From Comamonas thiooxydans (GTDB taxonomy: Bacteria; Pseudomonadota; Gammaproteobacteria; Burkholderiales; Burkholderiaceae_C): DNA of 49,965 nt. Position 1 is the stretch's first letter. Each line of letters opens with the position of its first letter. Location of the stretch: assembly GCF_000964545.1 (NCBI RefSeq), contig NZ_BBVD01000023.1, positions 1 to 49,965 on the forward strand, in the 5' to 3' direction. This document shows positions 8,585 to 17,069 of the stretch, piece after piece. The notes below the pieces were generated by a model. It ran no database searches and was not told where the DNA came from. It saw nothing but the letters and a program-made list of their open reading frames with translations. The position numbers and the translations under genes were made by a program.

Positions 8585-9808
8585 TCAGCTTTGCGACACT
8601 CGGACCTGCTCGCGCTCTGGAGCGGCGGCTCCCGAAGCAGCGGCTTCCGAAGCGGCGGCTCGCGGCGAGTACAGATTGGCCACGGTCTCGCCGAACGGGC
8701 CGCCGGGGTTGCCACCGCCGAGCTTTTCCTGCACGTTGACGGGCAGCAACGGGAAGACCAGCTCGGCAAAGCGATAGGCTTCCTCGAGATGCGGGTAGCC
8801 CGAGAGCACAAAGGTGTCTATGCCCAGATCGGCATATTCCTTGATGCGGTCGGCCACAGCCTGGGCGCTGCCCACCAGGGCCGTGCCCGCACCGCCACGC
8901 ACCAGACCCACACCGGCCCATAGATTGGGGCTGATCTCCAGGTCCTTGCGGCTGCGCTTGGTGCCGCCCGCATGCAGCTGGGCCATGCGGCGCTGGCCTT
9001 CGGAATCCATGCGTGCAAACGCAGCCTGGGCCTGCACCACGGTCTCGTCCTTGAGGCGGCTGATCAATCGCTCGGCGTCGGCCCATGCCTCCTCATCGGT
9101 CTCGCGCACGATCACATGCAGGCGGATGCCGAACTTGACCTGGCGGCCACGGCGATCGGCCTTCTCGCGCACATCGGCAATCTTTTTGGCGACTTCGGCC
9201 GGTGGCTCGCCCCAGGTCAGATAGGCATCGACCTGCTCTGCCGCCAGCTCGTGGGCGGCAGGCGAAGAACCGCCGAAATAGACAGGTGGATAGGGTTTTT
9301 GCAGTGGCGGGAACAGCAGCTTGGCACCCTTGACCTGCAGATGCCGACCTTCGAAATCCAGCGACTTTCCCTCATGGCTGCGTGCCAGAATCTCGCGCCA
9401 GATCTCGATGAACTCGGCCGATTGTTCATAGCGCGTCGCATGATCGAGAAACACGCCATCGCCCTCCAGCTCGGCCTGATCGCCGCCGGTGACCAGATTG
9501 ATCAGCAGCCGCCCGCCGGAAAGCCGGTCGAAGCTGGCTGCCATGCGAGCAGCCAGGCTGGGCTGATGCAGGCCGGGACGCACGGCCACCAGGAACTTGA
9601 GGCGCTTGGTGACGGGCAACAGGCTGGACGCCACTACCCAGGGATCTTCGCAGGAGCGGCCCGTGGGAATCAGCACGCCTTCGTAGCCCAGGCTGTCGGC
9701 CGCCACGGCCACCTGCTTGACATAGTCATGGCTCAGCTGGCGTGCGCCTTCGCTGCTACCCAGGTAGCGGGCATCACCATGGGTGGGAATGAACCAGAAC
9801 ACTTGCAT
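8585..9808 (-). CDS. ssuD: FMNH2-dependent alkanesulfonate monooxygenase
   Basis: SsuD uses reduced flavin from SsuE and oxygen to split alkanesulfonates into aldehyde and sulfite. The 407-aa sequence is a luciferase-like TIM barrel that begins MQVFWFIPTHGDARYLG. It carries the family segments LVAVRPGLHQPSLAARM, LLINLVTGGDQAELEGDG and VYFGGSSPAAHELA. It is about 25 residues longer than E. coli SsuD. The extra C-terminus is a low-complexity Ala/Ser/Glu tail (AASEAAASEAAASGAAAPE) encoded by imperfect short repeats. The downstream ssuC starts only 10 bp away. Confidence 0.95.
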   Translation of the reverse strand: MQVFWFIPTHGDARYLGSSEGARQLSHDYVKQVAVAADSLGYEGVLIPTGRSCEDPWVVASSLLPVTKRLKFLVAVRPGLHQPSLAARMAASFDRLSGGRLLINLVTGGDQAELEGDGVFLDHATRYEQSAEFIEIWREILARSHEGKSLDFEGRHLQVKGAKLLFPPLQKPYPPVYFGGSSPAAHELAAEQVDAYLTWGEPPAEVAKKIADVREKADRRGRQVKFGIRLHVIVRETDEEAWADAERLISRLKDETVVQAQAAFARMDSEGQRRMAQLHAGGTKRSRKDLEISPNLWAGVGLVRGGAGTALVGSAQAVADRIKEYADLGIDTFVLSGYPHLEEAYRFAELVFPLLPVNVQEKLGGGNPGGPFGETVANLYSPRAAASEAAASGAAAPEREQVRVSQS

Positions 9809-9831
9809 GACGAAATCTCCTTGAACCTGAC

Positions 9832-10914
9832 TTAGAACCTGGATGCCACGGAGGGCGTGATGGATGAAGCGGCGGGGCTCGCCTGGCCATGGCCGGCATA
9901 TTCAGCCGCCGTGGGCTGCCAGACGATGTCGGCCACCTTCACCTGGCGTGGAATCACGCCCAGACGAAAAAAGGTATCGGCCACGCGCTGCTGCTCGACC
10001 ACGATGGCGGGATTGAGCAGCGTGGTCGGCGAGCTGGGCCTGCGGCCGATGAAGCGGCTGACCACATTCGCATCCAGCCCGCTGAAAGCGGCCAGCAGTT
10101 GCACGGCCTCTTTGCGCGAGGTCTGCACCAGCTGATCGGCGCGCGTGAGCTCGTCGAACAAGGCCTTGATGAGCTGGGGATGGTGCTCGACTAGGCCGCG
10201 CGAGGCCAGATAGAAAGAGTTGTTGCCCGACAGCCCTTCACCGCTGGTCAGCACGCGCGGCCGGATGCTCAGCTCGGTGGCCGCATAGAACGGGTCCCAG
10301 ATGGCCCAGGCATCGACGCTGCCGCGTTCGAAAGCGGCACGCGCATCGGCCGGTGCCAGATACACGGGCTGAATGTCGGCCCAGGCAATACCGGCCTTGT
10401 CCAGCGCACGCACCAGCAGGTAATGGGCGCTTGAGCCTTTTTGCAGCGCCACGCGCCTGCCTTTGAGGTCGGCCAGGGTTTTCAGCGGCGAATCGGCGAG
10501 CACCAGAATGGCCGAGCTTTCAGGCTTGGGCGGCTCGGCCCCTACATAGCGCAGATCCTTGCCCGCGGCCTGGGCAAACACGGGCGGCGAATCGCCGGTC
10601 AGGCCAAAGTCCAGGCTTCCGGCCGACAGCGCCTCCAGCAACTGCGGCCCGGCTGGAAACTCCAGCCAGCTGATCTTGGTGCCTGGAAAGCGCTTTTCCA
10701 GAATGCCATGCTGCTTGAGCACGACCAGATTGACGGCCGACTTCTGATAGCCGATGCGCAACTGGGCCGGAGCCGCAATAACCGGCACAGGCTGGGCCAG
10801 TGCATCGTTGGCGTAATGCGCGGCAAGGGTCCAGCTGAAAGCCGTGGTGCCCAGCAGTTGCAGTGCCTGGCGACGGCCGCGATGGAAACGGGGTGAAGAG
10901 GATGCTGAACTCAT
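9832..10914 (-). CDS. ssuA: Aliphatic sulfonate-binding protein, paralogue 1
   Basis: This is a 360-aa periplasmic solute-binding protein of the SsuA/TauA type. An N-terminal export signal contains twin arginines (HRGRRQALQLLG) and an Ala-rich end (NDALAQ). The mature part opens LRIGYQKSAVNLVVLKQHG and includes SLDFGLTGDSPPVFAQAAG and VDAWAIWDPFYAATE, which are diagnostic for the family. It lies 23 bp from ssuD and 20 bp from the second paralogue. Having two binding proteins for one permease/ATPase pair suggests a broader substrate range. Confidence 0.92.
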   Translation of the reverse strand: MSSASSSPRFHRGRRQALQLLGTTAFSWTLAAHYANDALAQPVPVIAAPAQLRIGYQKSAVNLVVLKQHGILEKRFPGTKISWLEFPAGPQLLEALSAGSLDFGLTGDSPPVFAQAAGKDLRYVGAEPPKPESSAILVLADSPLKTLADLKGRRVALQKGSSAHYLLVRALDKAGIAWADIQPVYLAPADARAAFERGSVDAWAIWDPFYAATELSIRPRVLTSGEGLSGNNSFYLASRGLVEHHPQLIKALFDELTRADQLVQTSRKEAVQLLAAFSGLDANVVSRFIGRRPSSPTTLLNPAIVVEQQRVADTFFRLGVIPRQVKVADIVWQPTAAEYAGHGQASPAASSITPSVASRF

Positions 10915-10934
10915 GGCAATGACCTTTTCATGAA

Positions 10935-11957
10935 TCAGCGGCTGGCCAGCAAGTCCACAGGCGCGGCATGCAGCAAATTGAGCTTCTTGGGGATCAGCTT
11001 GAGATCGAAGAAGGTGTCTGCAATCTTTTGCTGCTCACCCAGGATTTCGGCATTCACGGCCTTGGTGCCGAACTCGGCACGGCTCAGGTACAGCTCGGTC
11101 ACCGCGGTGTCCAGGCCCAGGATCTGAGACAGCTCGGCCGCTGCTGCGCTCTTGTTCTTGCTGGCCCAGGCATCGATGGCGGCAATTTCCTCGATCGCGA
11201 TGCGCAGCACATCGGCATTGCGGCTCGCATAGTCACGCGAGGTGAAGTAGTAGGCACGGTTGTTGACCACGCCCTTGGCATCGGCCAGCAGGCGTGCATC
11301 CAGCGCCTTCTGGGCCGAGGCCAGGAACGGGTCCCAGATCACCCAGGCATCGACCGAGCCCTTCTCGAACGCGGCCCGCGCATCGGGAGGAGCCAGAAAG
11401 ACCGACTGCACATCGCCGTACTTGAGGCCATGCTTTTCCAGCAGCTTGACCAGGAAGTAATGAACGTTGGAGCCCTTGTTGTAGGCAATGCGCTTGCCCT
11501 TGAGGTCGGCCACGCTGCGAATCGCCGAGCCCTTGGGCACGATCACCGCTTCCAGGCCGGGGCGCGCCACCGTGGCACCCGCATAGACCAGGGGCGCACC
11601 GGCGGCCTGGGCAAAGATGGGCGGAGCCTCGCCCACATCGCCAAAGTCGATCGAGCCGACATTGAGCGCTTCCAGTTGCACAGGTCCGGCATTGAATTCA
11701 ACCCAGCGCACGGCCACGCCCAGCGGGGTCAGGCGCTTTTCCAGCGTGCCGCGATTCTTGAGAATCGACAGCCAGCCTTTTTGATGGCCCACGCGCAGCA
11801 CGCGCTGCCCGCCTGCCGTGCCATTGCCCTGCTGCGCATGCAGTGCGCCCGAGGCCAGGGCCAGCGCCGAAGCTGCCGTACCCGCCAGCCACTGACGGCG
11901 TGTGGTGCTCAGCAATTGCGACGAAATGACGACAGAAGTGTTGTTGCGATCGGTCAT
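10935..11957 (-). CDS. ssuA: Aliphatic sulfonate-binding protein, paralogue 2
   Basis: At 340 aa this second SsuA-type binding protein has a twin-arginine signal (TTRRQWLAG) and a processing region ending ALHAQ. It shares the family blocks LRVGHQKGWLSILKNRGTLE, SIDFGDVGEAPPIFAQAAG and VDAWVIWDPFLASAQ with its neighbour, but the two are clearly diverged. It is the first of the two ssuA genes to be transcribed. The 222-bp gap to ssuE holds repeat copy 3. Which of the two binds methane-, ethane- or longer sulfonates cannot be read from the sequence. Confidence 0.92.
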   Translation of the reverse strand: MTDRNNTSVVISSQLLSTTRRQWLAGTAASALALASGALHAQQGNGTAGGQRVLRVGHQKGWLSILKNRGTLEKRLTPLGVAVRWVEFNAGPVQLEALNVGSIDFGDVGEAPPIFAQAAGAPLVYAGATVARPGLEAVIVPKGSAIRSVADLKGKRIAYNKGSNVHYFLVKLLEKHGLKYGDVQSVFLAPPDARAAFEKGSVDAWVIWDPFLASAQKALDARLLADAKGVVNNRAYYFTSRDYASRNADVLRIAIEEIAAIDAWASKNKSAAAAELSQILGLDTAVTELYLSRAEFGTKAVNAEILGEQQKIADTFFDLKLIPKKLNLLHAAPVDLLASR

Positions 11958-12100
11958 GAGAAATCAATCCTTGGAGCTTGCAGTCCACACACTTCAGGCG
12001 CACCTTCGGCCTGATTTCAGGCGCAACTCAGCCTTCGCAGTGCAGGAACTGCTATCAAAAACAGAGACATGGAGAAATGGGCACCGCCCCATCAGTGAGG

Positions 12101-12172
12101 CAGCAAGCAAGGGGCGCCCCGCAGCGATGCGGCCGTCCCCTCGGGGGGGAAGCCGCGTAGCGGCTCAGGGGG
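12101..12172 (-). repeat. Structured 3'-end intergenic repeat, copy 3 (after ssuE)
   Basis: On the minus strand this copy begins CCCCCTGAG 7 nt after the ssuE stop. It has a GCCGC-TAC-GCGGC hairpin, a second pairing of TCCCC with GGGGA, and ends CCTTGCTTGCTG. The core reads GCATCGCTGCGGGGCG, with two changes from the other copies. Confidence 0.75.
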
Positions 12173-12179
12173 CGCTAGT

Positions 12180-12776
12180 TCAAACGCTACATCGCACGTC
12201 GGAGAACGCGATGCTTTCAAAGTCATTGGCTGCGGCCCATTGGGCACTGCGGCGCAGATCGGTGGCCAGCAACTGGGCGGCATCCTCGACGCGCTCGGCG
12301 ATCTCGGGGGCCAGGCCATAACCGCCTTCAGGCAGCAGTGGCACCCCCTGATCGGTGGCATAGATGCCCGGCAGTATGTGGCGCGCGCCAAGCGACTGCA
12401 GCACGGGACGCAGCGCGTAGTCCAGCGCCAGCATATGGTGAGGGCTGCCGCCAGTGGCCAGAGGCAGGACCAGCTTGCCCTTGAGCGCCGTCTGTGGCAG
12501 CACATCGAGAAACACTTTGAGCAGGCCGCTGTAGGCAGCCTTGTAAACGGGTGTGGCCACCACCACCGCGTCGGCACGGGCCACTCTATCGGTCACGGCA
12601 CGAATCTCGGAGTGATCGAAGCGGGCATGCAACAGGGCTGCGGGGTCCAGCTGGTTGAGCTGCAGCACGGGCTCGGTGCTCAGGCCCTGTGCCTGCAGGC
12701 GGGCAGCCACGGCATTGAGCAAGGCACTGGAGCGCGAAGGCTGCGAGGGACTACCGGCAATCAGCAAAATCGACAT
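12180..12776 (-). CDS. ssuE: NADPH-dependent FMN reductase of sulfonate assimilation
   Basis: SsuE supplies reduced FMN to SsuD. The 198-aa flavodoxin-like protein begins MSILLIAGSPSQPSRSSALL and has the conserved VVVATPVYKAAYSGLLKVFLD and GKLVLPLATGGSPHHMLALDYALRPV blocks that align closely with E. coli SsuE. A Phe/Ala-rich C-terminus follows. It lies downstream of the sulfate-binding gene (68-bp gap) and upstream of the ssuA pair, all on the minus strand. Confidence 0.95.
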   Translation of the reverse strand: MSILLIAGSPSQPSRSSALLNAVAARLQAQGLSTEPVLQLNQLDPAALLHARFDHSEIRAVTDRVARADAVVVATPVYKAAYSGLLKVFLDVLPQTALKGKLVLPLATGGSPHHMLALDYALRPVLQSLGARHILPGIYATDQGVPLLPEGGYGLAPEIAERVEDAAQLLATDLRRSAQWAAANDFESIAFSDVRCSV

Positions 12777-12844
12777 GGCTTGGCTCTATCTTTTTGTTAT
12801 TGCAAAGACAGGAGCACTCATCGCGCTCCCATCCTGCGTTTCGC

Positions 12845-13876
12845 TTATTTCTTGGTGTAGATCTGGTCGAAGCTGCCGCCATCGGCGAAGTGAGCCTTGT
12901 CTGCCGCTGCCCAGCCGCCAAAGGCCTTGTCGATGGTGAACAGCTCCAGCTTGGGGAACTGGCCGGCAAACTCGGCGGCCACCTTGGCATCGGTCGGACG
13001 GTAGAAGTTCTTGCCGGCAATGCGCTGGGCCTCCTCGGAGTACAGATACTTCAGATAGGCCTCGGCCACGGTGCGCGTGCCCTTTTTATCGACCACCTTG
13101 TCGACCACGGCCACCGAAGGCTCGGCCAGGATGGACAGCGAAGGTGCGACGATCTGGAACTTTTCTGGGCCGAACTCCTTGAGCGCCAGATAGGCCTCGT
13201 TCTCCCAGGCCAGCAGCACATCGCCCAGACCGCGCTGCACAAAGGTCACGGTGGAGCCACGCGCGCCCGTATCCAGCACGGGCACGTTCTTGTAGAGCTT
13301 GGTGATGAAATCCTTGGCCTGTGCATCGCCGCCGTATTTGCGCTTGGCAAATTCCCAGGCTGCCAGATAGTTCCAGCGTGCACCACCCGAGGTCTTGGGG
13401 TTGGGCGTGATCACCTGGATGCCGGGCTTGACCAGATCGTCCCAGTCCTTGATGCCCTTGGGATTGCCCTTCTTGACCAGGAACACGATGGTGGAGCTGT
13501 AGGGCGCGCTGTTGTGCGGCAGGCGCTTTTGCCAGTCGGCCTTGACATTGCCGTTCTTGACCAGGGCGTCGATATCGCCTGCAAGGGCCAGCGTGGCCAC
13601 ATCGGCCTCAATGCCGTCGATGATGGAACGCGCCTGCTTGCCCGAGCCGCCATGCGACTGCTTGATGGTCACGTCCTGGTTCTGCGCAGCCTTCCAGTGC
13701 TTGGCAAACGCCTGGTTGTAGTTCACATACAGCTCGCGTGTGGGGTCGTAAGAAACGTTGAGCAGCTGCACGCCGGTTTGTGCAAAAGCAGGCAATGTGG
13801 GCAGAGCCGAGAGGGTCAAGCCGGCAATCAGACCGGCAGCCAGAGGAAACTTGATAAAGTTGCGACGATTTTTCAT
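12845..13876 (-). CDS. Periplasmic sulfate (thiosulfate)-binding protein
   Basis: The 343-aa protein belongs to the Sbp/CysP family that delivers sulfate to the CysTWA importer. The start at 13876 gives a twin-arginine-like signal (KNRRNFIKFPLAAGL) cleaved near PAFAQ. The mature protein has the family blocks LLNVSYDPTRELYVNYN, QSHGGSGKQARSIIDG, NPKTSGGARWNYLAAW and DVLLAWENEAYLA. No cysT, cysW or cysA gene is in the window, so its partner permease lies elsewhere. It is the first gene of the minus-strand sulfur block and probably sets the promoter for the whole series. Sbp and CysP cannot be separated by eye. Confidence 0.92.
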   Translation of the reverse strand: MKNRRNFIKFPLAAGLIAGLTLSALPTLPAFAQTGVQLLNVSYDPTRELYVNYNQAFAKHWKAAQNQDVTIKQSHGGSGKQARSIIDGIEADVATLALAGDIDALVKNGNVKADWQKRLPHNSAPYSSTIVFLVKKGNPKGIKDWDDLVKPGIQVITPNPKTSGGARWNYLAAWEFAKRKYGGDAQAKDFITKLYKNVPVLDTGARGSTVTFVQRGLGDVLLAWENEAYLALKEFGPEKFQIVAPSLSILAEPSVAVVDKVVDKKGTRTVAEAYLKYLYSEEAQRIAGKNFYRPTDAKVAAEFAGQFPKLELFTIDKAFGGWAAADKAHFADGGSFDQIYTKK

Positions 13877-14020
13877 TGGACTGTGTTCTTGGAGTGAATG
13901 GTTAACGGGCTTCTGCCCCCGTTGCTGTGCATTCTTGAGCCGCATTCTTAAAACTCAAACTACTAAGATTTCAGTTTGTTATTACCTAAACATCTGAAAT
14001 CAACCAAGAGGACCCTACAC

Positions 14021-14296
14021 ATGGCACGTACCGTTCACTGCATCAAGCTTGGTCAAGACGCTGAAGGCCTGGATTTCCCTCCTGCCCCTGGCGAGCTGGG
14101 CAAGCGTATCTATGAAAGCGTGAGCAAGCAGGCCTGGGCCGACTGGCTCAAGCACCAGACCATGCTGATCAATGAAAACCGTCTGAACCTGGCCGATGCC
14201 CGCGCCCGCCAGTATCTGGCTCGTCAGATGGAAAACCATTTCTTTGGCGGCGGAGCCGATGCTGCAGCCGGCTATGTGCCTCCCAGCGCCGAGTAA
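14021..14296 (+). CDS. yggX: Fe(2+)-trafficking / oxidative damage protection protein
   Basis: A 91-aa YggX-family protein opens MARTVHCIKLGQDAEGLDFPP with the conserved Cys7. It continues with GKRIYESVSKQAWADWLKHQTMLINE and a QYLARQMENHFFGGG ending, the standard family pattern. YggX proteins help protect Fe-S clusters against oxidative damage. The ATG at 14021 has an AAGAGGA ribosome-binding site 8 nt upstream. It is transcribed away from the sulfur block and ends with its own terminator. Confidence 0.95.
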   Translation: MARTVHCIKLGQDAEGLDFPPAPGELGKRIYESVSKQAWADWLKHQTMLINENRLNLADARARQYLARQMENHFFGGGADAAAGYVPPSAE

Positions 14297-14316
14297 GTTC
14301 TTCTGACTCGGACACC

Positions 14317-14346
14317 AAGCCCCGTGGCCCTGCCCCGGGGCTTTTT
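14317..14346 (+). terminator. Intrinsic terminator of the yggX gene
   Basis: An 8-bp perfect stem (AAGCCCCG pairing with CGGGGCTT) with a GC-rich loop is followed directly by TTTTT. It lies 20 bp beyond the yggX stop codon. Confidence 0.85.
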
Positions 14347-14637
14347 CATGTGTGAATTCGCAGCCGTAGCGGCGATGTCGCACGGCCGCTCCGCGTGTGC
14401 CCGGGTCACCGAGGACGGCCTGCCGATCACGGCGGGAGCTGCGTCGGACATCCTCTCCTTATGCCCGGCTCCATCCGTTAATTCCTCCCGGTGACCCAGC
14501 CCACAAGAGATACTTGAAAATCCGCATCCTGCGACAATTCGCCTCGCGTGCGGCCCGTTCCATTTCAATCAATGCCACGGCCCCGACCGTCGCCCCCGAG
14601 CAGCTGATCGGCTCCCCCGCTGACACATCCATCGTCC
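14347..14637. other. Gene-poor stretch between yggX and the diguanylate cyclase gene
   Basis: No convincing coding frame, repeat or RNA gene is visible here. Frames open on both strands, but their codon pattern is that of shadows of neighbouring frames. It presumably carries the promoter of the GGDEF gene. Confidence 0.5.
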
Positions 14638-15801
14638 ATGGTTCTCGATCCCTTCACCCTGCTCGTCCTCTCCGCGGCCATGGCCGCAGCCTCGGCGCTG
14701 TACCTGGCTGCGGAATGGAGCAGCGTCCGCGAACGCTCGCTGCTGCTCTGGAGCGCGGGGTTTGCGATCATCGCCGTGGGCAGCGTGCTGGCCCTGCTGC
14801 GTTCCAGTGGCTATGTGTTGTTCGGCATCTGGTTCCCGAACGGCTTGCTGATCTCAGCCCATTGGCTGTTCCTGGTTGGCGTTGCCGGATTCACACGCAC
14901 TAGGCTGCCGCGCACCTGGTGGCTGCTGGCCGTCGTTTGGCTGGCGATGCTGTTTCTGCCCGACGGGCCCTGGTGGTCCAAGACGATGCTGGGCATCCAG
15001 TCGCTGATGATTGCCGTCATCACCTTGCGCGCCGGCCTGCTGCTGCGCCCGCATGGCGCGGCGCTGAGTGTGGGTGCGGCGCAGCTGCGCTTCGTCCTGC
15101 TGGCACACGGCCTGTTCTACCTGGCCAAGGCCGGTTCGGCCGTGGCACCGGACGCTTTCGTCAACCTGGCCAGTTTCCGAGGCGCGGTGATTCTGGTCTC
15201 GCTGGTAGAAGGCGTAATGGCGATCATGCTGCTCGCGATGTCCATGACCGGCACCGAGCGCCATCGCCGCGAAGAGCGCATCGCACAGATCGCCGCCCGC
15301 GATCCGCTGACCGCCCTGGACAACCGCCGAGCGCTCTATCTGCGCGCACCCGAGCTGCTGCGGCAGGCCTCGCCAGCCAGCCCAGGCGCCCTGCTGCTGA
15401 TCGACATTGACCACTTCAAGCAGGTCAACGACCTACACGGTCACGATGCCGGCGACCGCCTGCTGGTGACCCTGAGCGACCTCATCCGAGGCTTGCTGCC
15501 CCACGGCGCACAGGCCGCGCGACTGGGCGGGGACGAGTTCGTGATTCTGCTGCGCAGTGTCTCCGGTGCCGTCGCACAGGAGCTGGGACAGAACCTGCGC
15601 GAGTCGTTCGCGCAGCAGGCGCGCGCCATGTTCGCAACGCCGGAGCCAGTGTCCCTGAGCATCGGTGCAATCTTGTTCGACCAGCCCGAGACCGAGCTGT
15701 CACATTGGCTCAAGCGGGCCGACGAAGCCCTCTACGCATCGAAGCGCAAGGGACGGGACCGGATGGAACTCGCCCCGCTTCCGCCAGGGCGGTCGCAATG
15801 A
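14638..15801 (+). CDS. Membrane diguanylate cyclase (GGDEF protein)
   Basis: The 387-aa protein has about seven predicted membrane spans in residues 1-205 and a cytoplasmic GGDEF domain from about 220. The domain keeps DPLTALDNRRAL, LLIDIDHFKQVNDLHGHDAGD and the active-site GGDEF at 297-301, so it should make cyclic di-GMP. The allosteric inhibitory RxxD site expected just before GGDEF is not present (the segment reads GAQAARLGGDEF), so product inhibition may be weak. The sensor domain is not one I can name. No strong ribosome-binding site precedes the ATG. The gene is directly followed by an IS element, and its very GC-rich, Xanthomonadaceae-like appearance suggests possible transfer. Confidence 0.9.
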   Translation: MVLDPFTLLVLSAAMAAASALYLAAEWSSVRERSLLLWSAGFAIIAVGSVLALLRSSGYVLFGIWFPNGLLISAHWLFLVGVAGFTRTRLPRTWWLLAVVWLAMLFLPDGPWWSKTMLGIQSLMIAVITLRAGLLLRPHGAALSVGAAQLRFVLLAHGLFYLAKAGSAVAPDAFVNLASFRGAVILVSLVEGVMAIMLLAMSMTGTERHRREERIAQIAARDPLTALDNRRALYLRAPELLRQASPASPGALLLIDIDHFKQVNDLHGHDAGDRLLVTLSDLIRGLLPHGAQAARLGGDEFVILLRSVSGAVAQELGQNLRESFAQQARAMFATPEPVSLSIGAILFDQPETELSHWLKRADEALYASKRKGRDRMELAPLPPGRSQ

Positions 15802-15821
15802 TGATCCTCTAGCCTCGACAG

Positions 15822-16848
15822 GGCGTTGTTGCATAAATAGCTATGCCGCCAGCCGTAGGCTTGCTGCATGATCCCAGCCAACAAACCTCGCTACCAAACC
15901 ACGAACTGGAAACAGTACAACGCGGCACTCAAGGCACGTGGTTCACTGTCAGTTTGATTGGACAAGCACATGGCCTGGTTTGCCGCTGGCAGCGGCAAAC
16001 GCGGACGTAGTCCGAAGTTCTCTGATGCTGCCATCCAGTTTTGCTTAACCCTTAAAAACTTGTTTGGCTTGGCGCTGAGGCAAACCACTGGTTTGGTGGA
16101 GTCGGTGCTTCAACTGTGCGGCCTTGCATGGCCAGTGCCCGACTTCAGCACCCTGTGCAGGCGACAGCGAGATTTGAATGTCCAGATTCCGTACTCTCGC
16201 AGCAAAGCAGGCTTGCACCTTCTGGTTGACTCAACAGGAATCAAGTTTCTGGGTGAAGGCGAATGGAAGTGCAAAAAGCACGGTGCCGAATATCGCCGTC
16301 AGTGGCGTAAGTTGCACATAGGCATCGATGCCGACACCTTGCAGATTCGGGCAATCTGTGTGACGAGCAACAACGTCAGCGATGCCTCAGTGCTCTGCGA
16401 TTTGTTGGAACAATTGCCACCAGATGAAGCACTTAAAAGTCTTACTGGTGATGGTGCTTACGATACACAGCCCGCCTACGAAGCGGTCATCAGGCGCGGG
16501 GCTATACCCATCACTCCTCCACGCAAGAATGCACGAGTGCGCAGGGGAACAGTTTTTGAACACCGCAATGCAGCTATTGCTGTGTGCAGGCGCTTGGGAC
16601 GCAGTATCTGGAAACGCTGGATTGGCTACCACCGGCGAAGTCTGGTGGAAACGAAGATGAACTGCATCAAAAGACTGGGTGAGCGAGTGATGTCTTGCAC
16701 CTTTGAACGCCAAGTCAACGAGCTGCACATCCGAGCAGCCATATTGAATCGATTTACTGAACTGGGCCGTCCTCAGACGGCAGCCGTGGCATAGCCACGG
16801 CCGGGGTATGGGATCACTCGCCTCAAACTGGATTTATGCAACAACGCC
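15822..16848 (+). mobile_element. IS5-family insertion sequence, about 1.03 kb, with 17-bp perfect terminal repeats
   Basis: The ends are GGCGTTGTTGCATAAAT at 15822-15838 and its exact complement at 16832-16848. They bracket one IS5-type transposase gene. No target-site duplication is visible: the left flank reads TCGACAG and the right flank TCTTTGA. The missing duplication suggests that recombination or a deletion has changed at least one flank since insertion. The transposase reading frame contains an internal stop. Confidence 0.88.
15868..16794 (+). pseudogene. IS5-family transposase with an in-frame TGA near its start
   Basis: From ATG at 15868 the frame encodes MIPANKPRYQTTNWKQYNAA and 29 residues in total before a TGA at 15955-15957. 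It then continues in the same frame for 278 codons to 16794. Relatives have a tryptophan at this position in a SLSVWLD/SLTIWFD-type context, so TGG has become TGA. The downstream part keeps the DDE-fold segments LLVDSTGIKFLGEGEW, LTGDGAYDTQPAYE and YHRRSLVETKM. Restart at TTG 15958 or ATG 15970 would remove the N-terminus. The element is therefore probably immobile unless supplied with transposase in trans. Confidence 0.85.
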
Positions 16849-17020
16849 TCTTTGAGTTAAACGGCTACAGCCAGCCTAGACTTCCCGTTCGCGGCCTCGT
16901 GCTGAACGGTGCTGCTTCTGGCCGAACGCTGCCATAACAGGCTGAGGTAGTCGGTTCAATGAGAACACCCAATTCGACCCGTTTCTCACGGTGGGTATCG
17001 ATTGGCAGGAATATTTGCTC

Positions 17021-17038
17021 CATTGGACGCATCCAATG
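17021..17038. promoter_or_regulatory. Dyad upstream of the flavin reductase gene
   Basis: A perfect 7-bp inverted repeat, CATTGGA-CGCA-TCCAATG, ends 31 bp before the ATG at 17070. Size and place fit a repressor operator or an activator site. No adjacent regulator is an obvious partner; it does not match the NsrR box seen at 20485. Confidence 0.45.
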
Positions 17039-17069
17039 TGTAGATCCATTGATTGCGAAGGAGTGAATC

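Noticed and set aside
16849..17020. Frame with RPEAAPFSTRPRTGSLG-like text right of the IS
   Set aside because: The text looks like that of short spurious proteins seen in several genomes. No start, no domain and no conserved context support a gene.
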